From: Winogradskya humida
GTDB taxonomy: Bacteria; Actinomycetota; Actinomycetes; Mycobacteriales; Micromonosporaceae
Length of the DNA: 64,000 nt
Assembly: GCF_016862215.1 (NCBI RefSeq)
Contig: NZ_BOMN01000143.1
Span: 1 to 64,000 of the forward strand
Reading direction: 5' to 3'
In this document: piece after piece, positions 16,513 through 24,774 of the stretch
Numbering within the stretch: the stretch's first letter is position 1
How the letters are laid out: each line of letters starts with the position of its first letter
Notes under the pieces: model-generated
Told to the model about the DNA's origin: nothing
The model's input: the letters and a program-made list of their open reading frames with translations, nothing else
The model's database searches: none
Translations under genes and position numbers: made by a program

Positions 16513-18014
16513 CCGACCCCGTGGTGCCCACCCGCGACGGCGCCGTACGCGGCACCGAGATCGCCGACGGTGTCCTCGCCTGGCGCGGTATCCCCTACGC
16601 CGCCGCACCGGTCGGCGACCTGCGCTGGCGACTGCCGCAGGCACCGGAACCCTGGGCCGATGTCCGGGACGCCCTCGCCTACGGGGCGCCCGCCATCCAG
16701 CCCAGCCTCGGCGCCATGGGCCCGGCGCCCGCGATCCCCGGCATGGTGGCACCGGACGCCCTGCCCGAGCCGGCCGAAGACTGCCTCTACCTCAACGTCA
16801 CCGCCCCAGCCGACGCCGACCGCCTCCCCGTCGTCGTCTGGCTCCACGGCGGCGGCTACCACCTCGGCAATGCCACCCAAGGCCCCGGCGACGGCTCCCC
16901 GTTCGCCGCCGCCCACCGGGCTGTGGTCGTCTCGTTCAACTACCGGCTCGGCTCGCTGGGCTTCCTCACCATCCCCCGCGAGGAGCACACCGGCGCCTAC
17001 GGCCTGCACGACCAGATCGCCGCACTGCGCTGGATCCACGACAACATCGCCGGATTCGGCGGCGACCCCACCCGGGTGACCGTGTTCGGTGTCTCCGCCG
17101 GGGCAAAGTCGGTGGCCAACCTGCTCGCCTCCCCGCTGACACGGGGCCTGTTCAGCGGCGCCGTGTCCTACAGCGGTGGCGCCGACCACGTCAGCACCGC
17201 CGAGCAGGACATCCGGCTGCAGGCCCGGTATCTGCGCGAACTCGGGCGCAACGAAGCCGACCTTCGCTCAGTGCCCGCCGCCGACCTGCTCGAAGCTCAG
17301 AACGGCCTCGCCGCGGGGATGCGCGCCACCTGGGTCTGGCGGCCCTCCGTCGACGGCCTCGCCCTCGACCGTCCCCCACTGGACGCGATCACCGACGGCT
17401 CCGCCACCGGCGTACACCTGCTCGTGCAGCACACCCTGCTCGAAGGGCTGCTCTACGACGTGATGGTCCCCGGCTCGGCCGACGAGACCGACCAGGTCCT
17501 GACCGGGCTCTTCGGCGCCGACACCGCGACCGCCATCCTCGCCGGGTACGCGACCGCCCGGCCCGACCTCGCCGCCGACCCGCACCGGCTACGCCTGGAG
17601 GTCTTCTCCGACGAGCGCTACGCCATCGCCTCCACCCGCGTCGCCGACGCGCAGAGCCACCACGCACCGGTATGGCGATCACGCTTCGACGGGCCACTGC
17701 CCGGCTTCCCCGTACCCGGTGCACCGCAGGGCCCGCTCCCGGCGACCCACAGCACCGACGTCACCGGCGCCTGGTTCGGTCTCGGCCCCGCCGGCGCAGA
17801 ACTGTTCGGCACCATCGGCGCGTTCGTCACCACCGGCAGCCCCCAGGCCGCGACGCTGCCCGCGTGGGACGCCTATGACGACAAACAACGACCCACCATG
17901 GTGCTCAGCGCCGACGGCGGCCGCCTTGAAGCAGACCCGTTCCCGGCCCAGCGCGAGCTGTGGGATGGCCGCACCTGGCCCTCGGGCACGTGGTGGCCCG
18001 TCGACGGCCTCTGA
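16509..18014 (+). CDS. Type-B carboxylesterase/para-nitrobenzyl-esterase family protein
   Basis: 501-residue cytoplasmic esterase without signal peptide. Family signs: GIPYAAAPVGDLRWRLPQ near the N-terminus, EDCLYLNV, the oxyanion motif WLHGGGYHLG, and the nucleophile elbow GVSAGA (about residue 197). The catalytic histidine is likely in PATHSTDV (about 417). It starts within the stop of mdcH (ATGA), so it is translated with the malonate operon; an ester whose cleavage yields malonate is a plausible but unproven substrate. Downstream 45 bases later begins a broken SDR gene that would have been the next member. Confidence 0.9.
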   Translation: MTDPVVPTRDGAVRGTEIADGVLAWRGIPYAAAPVGDLRWRLPQAPEPWADVRDALAYGAPAIQPSLGAMGPAPAIPGMVAPDALPEPAEDCLYLNVTAPADADRLPVVVWLHGGGYHLGNATQGPGDGSPFAAAHRAVVVSFNYRLGSLGFLTIPREEHTGAYGLHDQIAALRWIHDNIAGFGGDPTRVTVFGVSAGAKSVANLLASPLTRGLFSGAVSYSGGADHVSTAEQDIRLQARYLRELGRNEADLRSVPAADLLEAQNGLAAGMRATWVWRPSVDGLALDRPPLDAITDGSATGVHLLVQHTLLEGLLYDVMVPGSADETDQVLTGLFGADTATAILAGYATARPDLAADPHRLRLEVFSDERYAIASTRVADAQSHHAPVWRSRFDGPLPGFPVPGAPQGPLPATHSTDVTGAWFGLGPAGAELFGTIGAFVTTGSPQAATLPAWDAYDDKQRPTMVLSADGGRLEADPFPAQRELWDGRTWPSGTWWPVDGL

Positions 18015-18059
18015 CACCCGTTCCTCACCGACACCAACCACGAGAAGGTCGGACAACCA

Positions 18060-18127
18060 TGAGTTTCACCGAGTACAACGGCAAGCGGGTCATTGTCACG
18101 GGCTGCACGTCCGGCATCGGACGGGGT
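18060..18127 (+). pseudogene. 5' remnant of an SDR gene cut at an island junction
   Basis: ATG 18060, preceded by a GAGAAGG-like ribosome site, begins MSFTEYNGKRVIVTGCTSGIGRGL. This is a normal SDR start with the TGxxSGIG cofactor motif. Similarity stops abruptly at about 18127. The following sequence, read on the opposite strand, belongs to an integrase. The frame continues only as unrelated sequence. It lies 45 bases after the carboxylesterase and was probably the last gene of that operon before a deletion or recombination removed the rest. Confidence 0.75.
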
Positions 18128-18389
18128 CTCGATCATCCACGCCTGGAACGATTCGATGTGCGCCTTGGTCACCAGAGTCGAGTCGGGTCCTGCCCAGCGT
18201 CATCGACGTCCGGGTCCAGTGACTCCGCAGCCAGATACTTCGCCAACTGGGCGCCGCCAGAAGCTAGTTGTAACGCGTCGTCTCCGGGTGATTTCCGGCC
18301 CGCAGGGCGCGGTCCCAGTCGCGTAGGAAGCCGGCCCAGTCGCCCTTCTCCAGACCTTCGCACAGTCGGTCGAGCTTCAGTAGGGGCAT
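18118..18389 (-). pseudogene. Decayed N-terminal fragment of a tyrosine-type integrase
   Basis: Starting at ATG 18389, with a GGTGACGAGAG ribosome site, the minus strand reads MPLLKLDRLCEGLEKGDWAG and then RDWDRALRAGNHPETTRYN before a TAG. After the stop and a one-base slip the frame resumes as QLAKYLAAESLDPDVDDAG, and after another slip as VTKAHIESFQAWMIET. Joined, this is the core-binding (SAM-like) domain of a phage-type integrase; the catalytic domain is missing because the sequence switches to the SDR fragment at about 18120. The gene lies directly downstream of tRNA-Pro on the same strand, the usual position of an integrase that uses the tRNA 3' end as its attachment site. Confidence 0.7.
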
Positions 18390-18458
18390 CTCTCGTCACC
18401 TGCCGAGTTTAAGGGTCTACAAGCGGCGTGCTCGATCCCGGTGACGTCGTCAGACACG

Positions 18459-18500
18459 AAAAAGGGGCTTCCACAAGTCTGTGACCTGCGAAAACCCCTT
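18459..18500 (-). terminator. Probable original terminator of tRNA-Pro
   Basis: Read on the minus strand, AAGGGG (18500-18495) and CCCCTT (18467-18462) form a stem followed by a short T run. Without the IS element this hairpin would follow the tRNA-Pro 3' end by only a few bases. The insertion has moved it about 1.4 kb away. Confidence 0.5.
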
Positions 18501-18502
18501 CG

Positions 18503-18517
18503 CTGTCGGGCTGACAG
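18503..18517. repeat. 15-bp direct repeat, left copy (target duplication of the IS)
   Basis: CTGTCGGGCTGACAG, identical to 19888-19902. The sequence is itself an inverted repeat (CTGTC/GACAG around GGGCT) and its last 12 bases correspond to the 3' end of the tRNA-Pro. It directly abuts the IS end. Confidence 0.8.
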
Positions 18518-19887
18518 TGTGCTGGCTCAGGACATCGGCATGGGGTGTCTCGGGTCATCGGAATAGGTATGTCTCAGGACATCGGCATGGCAGTCTGATC
18601 GGCTGGTGATCTGGCGGCAGGCTGCGGCGTGTCTACACGTCGCCTCGTCATCACGGCTGTCCTGACCGGCATGTCACAGTCCGAAGCCGCCCGCACCTAC
18701 GGCGTCTCCCAGGGCTGGATCAGCCGCCTCATGACCCGCTACACCCTCGAAGGCGAAGCGGCGTTCGAGGCCCGCTCACGCGCCCCGAACACCCGGCCCA
18801 CCGCCACCCCCGCCAGCACGGTCGAACTCGTCCTACGGCTACGCAAACACCTCGACGACACCGGCTTGGACGCCGGCGCCGACACCATCGCCTGGCACCT
18901 GCACCATCACCACCAGACCGTGCTGTCCCGCGCCACCATCAACCGGATCCTGACCCGCCACGGCCGCGTGACCCCCGAGCCGGCCAAGCGGCCGAAAAGC
19001 TCCTACATCCGGTTCGAAGCCGACCAGCCCAACGAAACCTGGCAATCCGACTTCACCCACTACCGCCTCACCACACCCGACGGCGCACCCGGTCCTGACA
19101 CCGAGATCATCACCTGGCTCGACGACCACTCCCGCTACGCCCTGCACATCAGCGCCCACCACAGGATCACCGGCCCGATCGTGGTCCACACATTCCGGCA
19201 AACCGTTGCCACCTATGGGATCCCCGCATCAACACTGACCGACAACGGCATGGTCTACACCGTCAGATTCGCCGGCGGACGCGGCGGCAGAAGCGGACTC
19301 GAAGCCGACCTGAACCGCCTGAACATCGTGCAGAAAAACTCCCGCCCGAACCACCCCACCACCTGCGGGAAAGTCGAACGATTCCAGCAAACCCTCAAAA
19401 AGTGGCTCCGCGCCCAAACACCACAACCCACCACGCTCACTCAGCTGCAGGCGCTGATCGACGTTTTCTGCGGCGAGTACAACCACCGCCGGCCCCACCG
19501 ATCCCTGCCCCACCGGGCCACCCCCGCCACGGCCTACCACCACCGCCCGAAAGCCGCCCCCGGCAACGCACAGCACCACGACACCCACGACCGGGTCCGG
19601 CACGACAAAATCAGCAAAGCCGGCACCGTCACCCTGCGACTCGCCGGACGACTACGCCACATCGGGATCGGCAAAACTTACGCCGGAACCTACGTCCTGC
19701 TGCTCGTCCAAGACCTCAACGTGCGGATCATCCACCCCGCCACCGGCGAACTCCTCCGCGCCCTGACCATCAACCCCGACCGCGACTACCAGCCCACCGG
19801 CCGACCACCCGGCCCCACCCCCACAAACAAAAACCCGGACCTACGAAAACGTAGGTCCGGGCTATTCCGATGTCCCGAGACATCACA
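18518..19887 (+). mobile_element. IS481-family insertion sequence
   Basis: About 1370 bp between two identical 15-base direct repeats. The left end reads TGTGCTGGCTCAGGACATCG and the right end, read inwards, TGTGATGTCTCGGGACATCG: imperfect terminal inverted repeats starting TGTG as in this family. The left end carries two further copies of the repeat core (GTCTCGGGTCATCGGAATAG and GTCTCAGGACATCGGCATGG), which may be extra transposase-binding sites. A single DDE transposase gene fills the element. It is intact, so recently active. Confidence 0.88.
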
Positions 19888-19890
19888 CTG

Positions 19891-19909
<19 letters not shown>
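18629..19909 (+). CDS. IS481-family DDE transposase
   Basis: 426 residues from GTG 18629. N-terminal helix-turn-helix (QSEAARTYGVSQGWISRLMT, about residues 16-35), a second winged DNA-binding part, then the integrase core: first Asp in WQSDFTHY, second in LTDNGMVY, Glu in GKVERFQQTLKKW. It is followed by the YNHRRPHRSL motif and a C-terminal beta-rich domain. The reading frame does not stop inside the element: it runs through the terminal inverted repeat and ends at a TGA in the adjacent tRNA sequence (19907-19909), so the last 7-8 residues come from the target site. A strong hairpin lies just before the end. Confidence 0.9.
19834..19861 (+). terminator. Strong hairpin at the 3' end of the transposase gene
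   Basis: CCCGGACCTACG pairs perfectly with CGTAGGTCCGGG around an AAAA loop, 12 base pairs. It lies within the last coding part of the transposase, close to the right inverted repeat. It could end transposase transcription or shield the element from read-through arriving from the tRNA/der side. There is no T tract on either side. Confidence 0.6.
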
Positions 19910-19964
<55 letters not shown>

Positions 19965-20070
19965 ATGCCACGCTCCGGAACCCCAGTGCGCGGCAACAAC
20001 AAAAGCTTACCGCAGGCCCTCAACCGGCTTTACACCGGCACACCGGATCGGGCCCGCGGCATCCGACACG

Positions 20071-21501
20071 TCAGCCGTGGGCCTTACCGCGCCCACCGGG
20101 ACCGAGCTTCTTACGCGGCCGCACGGCGATTTCCACCGGACTGCCCTCGAACCCGAACTCCTCGCGAAGCTTGCGCTCCACGAACCGCTGATACCCGGCG
20201 TCGAACGGCCCGGTGGTGAACAGCACGAACCGCGGCGGCGCCACCCCGGCCTGCGTAGCGAACAGCACCCGAGGAGCCCGCCCACCACGTACAGGGTGAG
20301 GCGTCGCCTGTGTGAGTGCCGTCAGCCACTGGTTCAGCGCCCCGGTCTGGATGCGCTTCTCCCAGCTGGCGAGGGCCTTACGAATCGCAGGGGCGAGCTT
20401 GTCCACCGCACGGCCGGTCTTGGCGGAGATGTTGACGCGGACCGCCCACGGGATCCGCTTGAGCTCCCGGTCGATCTCCTTGTCCAGGTAGAAGCGCCGG
20501 TCCTCGTCGACCAGGTCCCACTTGTTGAACGCGATGACCAGTGCACGCCCGGCTTCCACCACGGAGGTCAGGACGCGCTGGTCCTGTTCGCTGATGACTT
20601 CGCCGGCGTCGAGGAGCACCACGCCTACCTCGGCACCCTCAACAGCTCCTGCGGTACGCAGTGACGCGTAGTACTCCGTACCCGAAGCCTGGTTGACGCG
20701 CTTGCGCAGACCGGCGGTGTCGATGAACTGGAAGATTTCCCCGTCCATCTCCACGAGGCTGTCGACCGGGTCGACTGTGGTTCCCGCCACGGAGTCGACG
20801 ACGGCGCGCTCTTCGTGGGCGAGTCGGTTGAGCAGCGACGACTTGCCCACGTTCGGGCGTCCGACCAGCGCGACGCGTCGCGGCCCACGGCGTACACCCT
20901 CGATGATTGCTGGTGCCGGAGGCATAGCCGCCAGGATCGCGTCGAGCAGATCGCCGGACCCTCGCCCGTGCAGGGCGGAGATCGGGAACGGCTCCCCCAA
21001 CCCGAGGGACCAGAGCGAGTTCACCTCGAGCTCAAGGTTCTGGTTGTCGGCCTTGTTGCCGACGAGGATGACCGGCTTGGCGCTGCGCCGCAGCATGCGG
21101 ACGGCCTTCTCATCCATGTCCGTGGCACCGACGATGGCGTCGACGACGAACACGACCACGTCAGCGGTCTGCACGGCGATCTCGGCCTGTGCAGCGATCG
21201 CAGCGGCACGGTCCTTGGCGTCGGGCTCCCAGCCGCCGGTGTCGACGACGGTGAAGCGGCGGCCGTTCCAGTGGGCGTCGTACGGGACCCGGTCACGGGT
21301 CACGCCGGGGACGTCTTCGACGACGGCCTGGCGGCGGCCGATGATGCGGTTGACCAGCGTCGACTTGCCGACGTTGGGGCGGCCTACGACGGCGACGATC
21401 GGCTGCCACCCGTTCGGGGCGCTAGCCGTTTCGGGGTCGGTGGAGAAGCTGGGGAAAGGGACGTCGTCGAACTCTGAGAGATCGACGGGGAAGTCAGTCA
21501 C
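20071..21501 (-). CDS. der: Ribosome biogenesis GTPase Der (EngA)
   Basis: 476 residues with two tandem GTPase domains. The first P-loop is GRPNVGKSTLVNRI at about residue 40 with DTGGW and NKAD; the second is GRPNVGKSSLLNRL with DTAGLRKR and NKWD. They are followed by the KH-like C-terminal domain (GRAPRVLFATQAGVAPPRFV). Der acts in 50S subunit maturation. An acidic N-terminal extension of about 30 residues precedes the first domain. The start GTG overlaps the cmk stop (GTGA). It is the last protein gene of the scpA-scpB-rluB-cmk-der unit, followed by tRNA-Pro. Confidence 0.97.
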   Translation of the reverse strand: MTDFPVDLSEFDDVPFPSFSTDPETASAPNGWQPIVAVVGRPNVGKSTLVNRIIGRRQAVVEDVPGVTRDRVPYDAHWNGRRFTVVDTGGWEPDAKDRAAAIAAQAEIAVQTADVVVFVVDAIVGATDMDEKAVRMLRRSAKPVILVGNKADNQNLELEVNSLWSLGLGEPFPISALHGRGSGDLLDAILAAMPPAPAIIEGVRRGPRRVALVGRPNVGKSSLLNRLAHEERAVVDSVAGTTVDPVDSLVEMDGEIFQFIDTAGLRKRVNQASGTEYYASLRTAGAVEGAEVGVVLLDAGEVISEQDQRVLTSVVEAGRALVIAFNKWDLVDEDRRFYLDKEIDRELKRIPWAVRVNISAKTGRAVDKLAPAIRKALASWEKRIQTGALNQWLTALTQATPHPVRGGRAPRVLFATQAGVAPPRFVLFTTGPFDAGYQRFVERKLREEFGFEGSPVEIAVRPRKKLGPGGRGKAHG

Positions 21502-22178
21502 GAACTCACCTTGCTGTTCAACATTTCCAAAAGGCGGGTCACGACGTCGTCGATGCCCATTCCCGTGGTGTCCAGCTCGGTGGCGTCGGAGGCCTGTTTG
21601 AGCGGGTCGGTCTTGCGGGAGGAGTCGAGCTTGTCGCGGCGGGCCAGGTCGGCCTCGGTGGCCTTGACGTCGGTGGCGTCCTCGGCGCTGCGGCGGGCGG
21701 CGCGGGCGGCGGCGGAGGCGGTCAGGTAGACCTTGAGGTCGGCGTCGGGGGCGACGACGGAGGCGATGTCGCGGCCTTCGACGACGATGCGGGGGGCGCC
21801 GGCGATGATGTCCTGCTGGATCTGGACGAGCATCGCTCGTACCTGTGGGACTGCGGCGACGGCCGAGACCGCTCCGGTGACCTCGGGTCCCCGGATGGCC
21901 GCGTCGACATCGGTGCCGTTGGCCTCGAAGTGGGGGGCCTTGGGGTCGGTGCCGATGGACAGGTCGACTTCCTGGGCGACCTTGAGGATCGCCTCAGGGT
22001 CGGCCAGGTCGGCGCCGGACTGCAGGACCGCCCAGGTGATCGCCCTGTACATCGCGCCGGTGTCGAGGTAGATGCCGTCGATCAGGGTCGCCAGGCGGCG
22101 GGAGACGGTGGATTTGCCCGACCCGGAGGGACCGTCGACGGCCACCACACACCGCTCGGGTCGTACTACTTGCGCCAC
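21498..22178 (-). CDS. cmk: Cytidylate kinase
   Basis: 226 residues from GTG 22178, with GGAGG six bases upstream. It phosphorylates CMP/dCMP with ATP. The P-loop DGPSGSGKSTVSRRLA is at the N-terminus; GIYLDTGAMYRAITW, VVEGRDIASVVAPDA and the LID-region RRSAEDATDVKATEADLARR are all diagnostic of Cmk. Normal length. Stop overlaps the der start. Confidence 0.96.
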   Translation of the reverse strand: MAQVVRPERCVVAVDGPSGSGKSTVSRRLATLIDGIYLDTGAMYRAITWAVLQSGADLADPEAILKVAQEVDLSIGTDPKAPHFEANGTDVDAAIRGPEVTGAVSAVAAVPQVRAMLVQIQQDIIAGAPRIVVEGRDIASVVAPDADLKVYLTASAAARAARRSAEDATDVKATEADLARRDKLDSSRKTDPLKQASDATELDTTGMGIDDVVTRLLEMLNSKVSS

Positions 22179-22268
22179 CGTTAACCTCCATCGTCGCCAG
22201 ACAAATCTTTCCTATTGTGCCCCGTGCAGTCGGCGGCCCAGGAACCGCCGTCAGCGTACGTAAAGCTG

Positions 22269-23048
22269 TTACGCCTCGTCGTCGGCGATGATCTCGCCGT
22301 CCTCGTCGCCGTCGCCGACCGCCTTGAACAAGGCGCCCAGCTCACCGCGGGACAGGTGACGGAAACCACCGGGGCGCATGTCGCCGAGGCGGATCGGGCC
22401 GACGGCCGTACGGATCAGGCGGGTCACGGGGTGACCTACCTCATCCATCATGCGGCGCACGATGTGCTTGCGGCCCTCGTGCAGGGTCAGTTCGACCTGA
22501 GCGGTACGCCCGAGCGCGTCGACCAGCTTGAACGCGTCGACCTTCGCCGGGCCGTCCTCGAGGTCGATGCCCGACAACAGCCGCCGGCCGACGTTGCGGG
22601 GCAGCGGGCCCTCGACCTCGGCGAGGTAGGTCTTGGCGATCCCGTAAGACGGGTGCATCAGCTTGTGGGCGAGCGCACCGTCGTTGGTCAGCAGCAGCAG
22701 GCCCTCGCTGTCGGCGTCGAGCCGGCCGACGTGGAAGATCCGCTGTTCGAAGTTGCCGAGGAAGTCGGCGAGCTCGTTGCGGCCCTTCTCGTCGTCCATG
22801 CTGGAGACGACCCCGCGGGGCTTGTTCATGGCCAGGTACACCATCTTGGTGTTGGTCACCACACGCGACCCGTCGACTTCGATCTCGACCTTGGACGGGT
22901 CGACCTTGTCGCCGAGCTTGGCCACGCGGCCGTTGACGGTCACACGCCTGCGGAAGATCAGATCTTCGCAGGCACGCCGGGATCCGACTCCAGCAGTCGC
23001 GAGGACTTTCTGCAACCGCACGGAGTTGTCCGGATCAGCCTGAGGCAT
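22269..23048 (-). CDS. rluB: Pseudouridine synthase of the RsuA/RluB family
   Basis: 259 residues from ATG 23048 (MPQADPDNSVRLQKVLA). An N-terminal S4 RNA-binding domain (about 10-60, RRACEDLIFRRRVTVNGRVA) is followed by the catalytic domain with GRLDADSEGLLLLTNDG; the Asp of GRLD is the catalytic residue. Family members modify 23S rRNA helix-89 region or 16S rRNA. The position after scpB is the usual one for the RluB-type enzyme in Gram-positive bacteria. It ends with an acidic tail (DGDEDGEIIADDEA) and overlaps the scpB 3' end by 14 bases. Confidence 0.92.
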   Translation of the reverse strand: MPQADPDNSVRLQKVLATAGVGSRRACEDLIFRRRVTVNGRVAKLGDKVDPSKVEIEVDGSRVVTNTKMVYLAMNKPRGVVSSMDDEKGRNELADFLGNFEQRIFHVGRLDADSEGLLLLTNDGALAHKLMHPSYGIAKTYLAEVEGPLPRNVGRRLLSGIDLEDGPAKVDAFKLVDALGRTAQVELTLHEGRKHIVRRMMDEVGHPVTRLIRTAVGPIRLGDMRPGGFRHLSRGELGALFKAVGDGDEDGEIIADDEA

Positions 23049-24774
23049 CGAGCACTTCTTCCACGTCGTCGGGTAGGAACGGAGCCAGCGGCGGCAACTG
23101 GTCAACCGAGTTGAGGCCGAGCTTCTCAAGGAACAGCGCCGTGGTCCGATACAGGAATGCCCCGGTTTCGACCTCGGTGCCGCATTCCTCAATGAGGCCG
23201 CGCGTCACCAGGGTACGCATCACGCCATCACAGTTCACACCGCGGATGGCAGAGATCCTCGACCTGGTTACAGGCTGCTTATAAGCAACCACTGCCAGTG
23301 TCTCCAGAGCCGCCTGCGTCAACCGCGTAGACTGCCCATCAAGCACGAACCGCTCCACATACGGCGCATATTCCGGCCGCGTATAGAGACGCCACCCACC
23401 CGCGGCCCGCCGAAGATCAAACCCGTGCCCCGCCGCGGTGTACCGCGCGGAAATATCCTCCAGCGCCGCCGCCACCCGCTCCGTCGGCTGCTCAATGATC
23501 TGCGCCAGCTGCATCTCCGCCACCGGCTCATCCACCACCAGCAAAATCGCCTCAAGAGCAGCGCGCAACTCACCCTCATCAAGGGGCTTGAGCTCTAATT
23601 CTTCGACGGTACGCGCTGACTCCTCAACAACCGCAACAGCAGCTCCCGTCTTCTCCCCGCGCTTCCGGCGCCGCCCCTGAGCCGGAACGCCGGACGCAGG
23701 AACACCGGAAACCGGAGCAGCCGCTCCCCCGCCGAGCTCAGCTGCCACATCCGCCGCACCCGCAGCCCCGGCCGCCACAATCTCGGCACGATCCACCGCC
23801 CCGGCATCGACGGCGACAGCACGCCACCCAGGCTCATCGCCGCCCCCCGCAGCAGCCACACCCGCCTCAGACCCATCGCCGTCAGCGCTCGACTCAGACT
23901 GGTCGGAGACACTCAACTCAGACTCGGCGCCGACGCTCGACGCAGGCTCAGCGGTGACGGCACTGGACCCGGGCTCGGCGGCAGCGGCGCTCGGCTCGGG
24001 CTCGGCGGCAGCGGCGCTCGACTCGGGCTCGGCGGCGACGGCACCGGACCCGGGCTCGGCGGCGACGGCGCTCGACTCGGGCTGATCGTCGGACTCGGCG
24101 TTGTCAGGCTCGTCGTCGGCAGCGGGAACGTCCTCCTCGAAGGGGAGATCCACGTCGGCGTCGTCGGCTACGTCATCATCGGCGGCGCGATCGAACACAT
24201 CACCCGCGTCATCGCCCTCCAACGGCAGAGGCGCGTCGACCAGGGGTGACTGGCCGATCTCATTGTCCTCGGCCTGCTCGATCGCCTCAGGCATGGGCAG
24301 CAGCGGCCCGCCGCCGACGTCAGTCGGATCCGGCTCCTCCTCACCCGGCAACTCCCGAGGTGAGTCAACAGTCGCCGGACCGCCCCCCTCCTCCGGGAAC
24401 GGCGGCAACTCAGGCGGAACCCCCGTGCCCCCCTCAGCCGGATTGGGCCCCTCGAACGCGGGATCAAAATCGTCATCGTCATCCGAGAGATCCGCCTCGG
24501 ACAACTGCTCGTCATCGTCCCCGCCGTACGCGCCATCAGCCCGATCCGAGTGAATCCGACCGGCATCGCCCACCTCGTGGCCGGAAGTCTCGTCGCCGGC
24601 CGATTCGTCGCCGGCCGATTCGTCGTCGACCGGCTCGGCATCGGCCGGCTCATCGGCATCGGCGTCGCGGTGAGCGGCGGCGTACTCAGGATCCGGCGGC
24701 CGCTGCTGACGCTCCCACGGCGGAACCCACGACGCTGCCGCCGCGGCCAGGGAATCGGGGCGCTCGTCGCTCAT
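23035..24774 (-). CDS. scpB: Segregation/condensation protein B with a very long disordered N-terminal extension
   Basis: 579 residues, whereas ScpB is usually about 200-250. The conserved winged-helix core is only the last 190 residues, from LKPLDEGELRAALEAILLVV to LGLNSVDQLPPLAPFLP, with VVAYKQPVTRSRISAIRGVN. The first roughly 390 residues are acidic, low-complexity Asp/Glu/Ala/Ser/Pro sequence including 9-residue repeats (unit like AEPESSAAA) encoded by tandem 27-bp DNA repeats. ScpB joins ScpA and SMC in the chromosome-organising complex. Its ATG overlaps the scpA stop (ATGA). The start is supported by this coupling; internal starts near the core cannot be excluded. Confidence 0.93.
   Translation of the reverse strand: MSDERPDSLAAAAASWVPPWERQQRPPDPEYAAAHRDADADEPADAEPVDDESAGDESAGDETSGHEVGDAGRIHSDRADGAYGGDDDEQLSEADLSDDDDDFDPAFEGPNPAEGGTGVPPELPPFPEEGGGPATVDSPRELPGEEEPDPTDVGGGPLLPMPEAIEQAEDNEIGQSPLVDAPLPLEGDDAGDVFDRAADDDVADDADVDLPFEEDVPAADDEPDNAESDDQPESSAVAAEPGSGAVAAEPESSAAAAEPEPSAAAAEPGSSAVTAEPASSVGAESELSVSDQSESSADGDGSEAGVAAAGGGDEPGWRAVAVDAGAVDRAEIVAAGAAGAADVAAELGGGAAAPVSGVPASGVPAQGRRRKRGEKTGAAVAVVEESARTVEELELKPLDEGELRAALEAILLVVDEPVAEMQLAQIIEQPTERVAAALEDISARYTAAGHGFDLRRAAGGWRLYTRPEYAPYVERFVLDGQSTRLTQAALETLAVVAYKQPVTRSRISAIRGVNCDGVMRTLVTRGLIEECGTEVETGAFLYRTTALFLEKLGLNSVDQLPPLAPFLPDDVEEVLDASG
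23947..24081. repeat. Five tandem 27-bp repeats inside scpB
   Basis: Five consecutive 27-base units of the type CTCGGCGGC(A/G)(G/A)CGGC..., imperfect but in phase, encoding 9-residue Ala/Glu/Pro/Ser repeats in the disordered N-terminal region of ScpB. Confidence 0.85.

Noticed and set aside
17960..18412. A 150-codon plus-strand frame across the SDR remnant and integrase fragment as a real fusion protein
   Set aside because: Only the first 24 residues after ATG 18060 resemble a family. The rest is antisense to recognisable integrase sequence.
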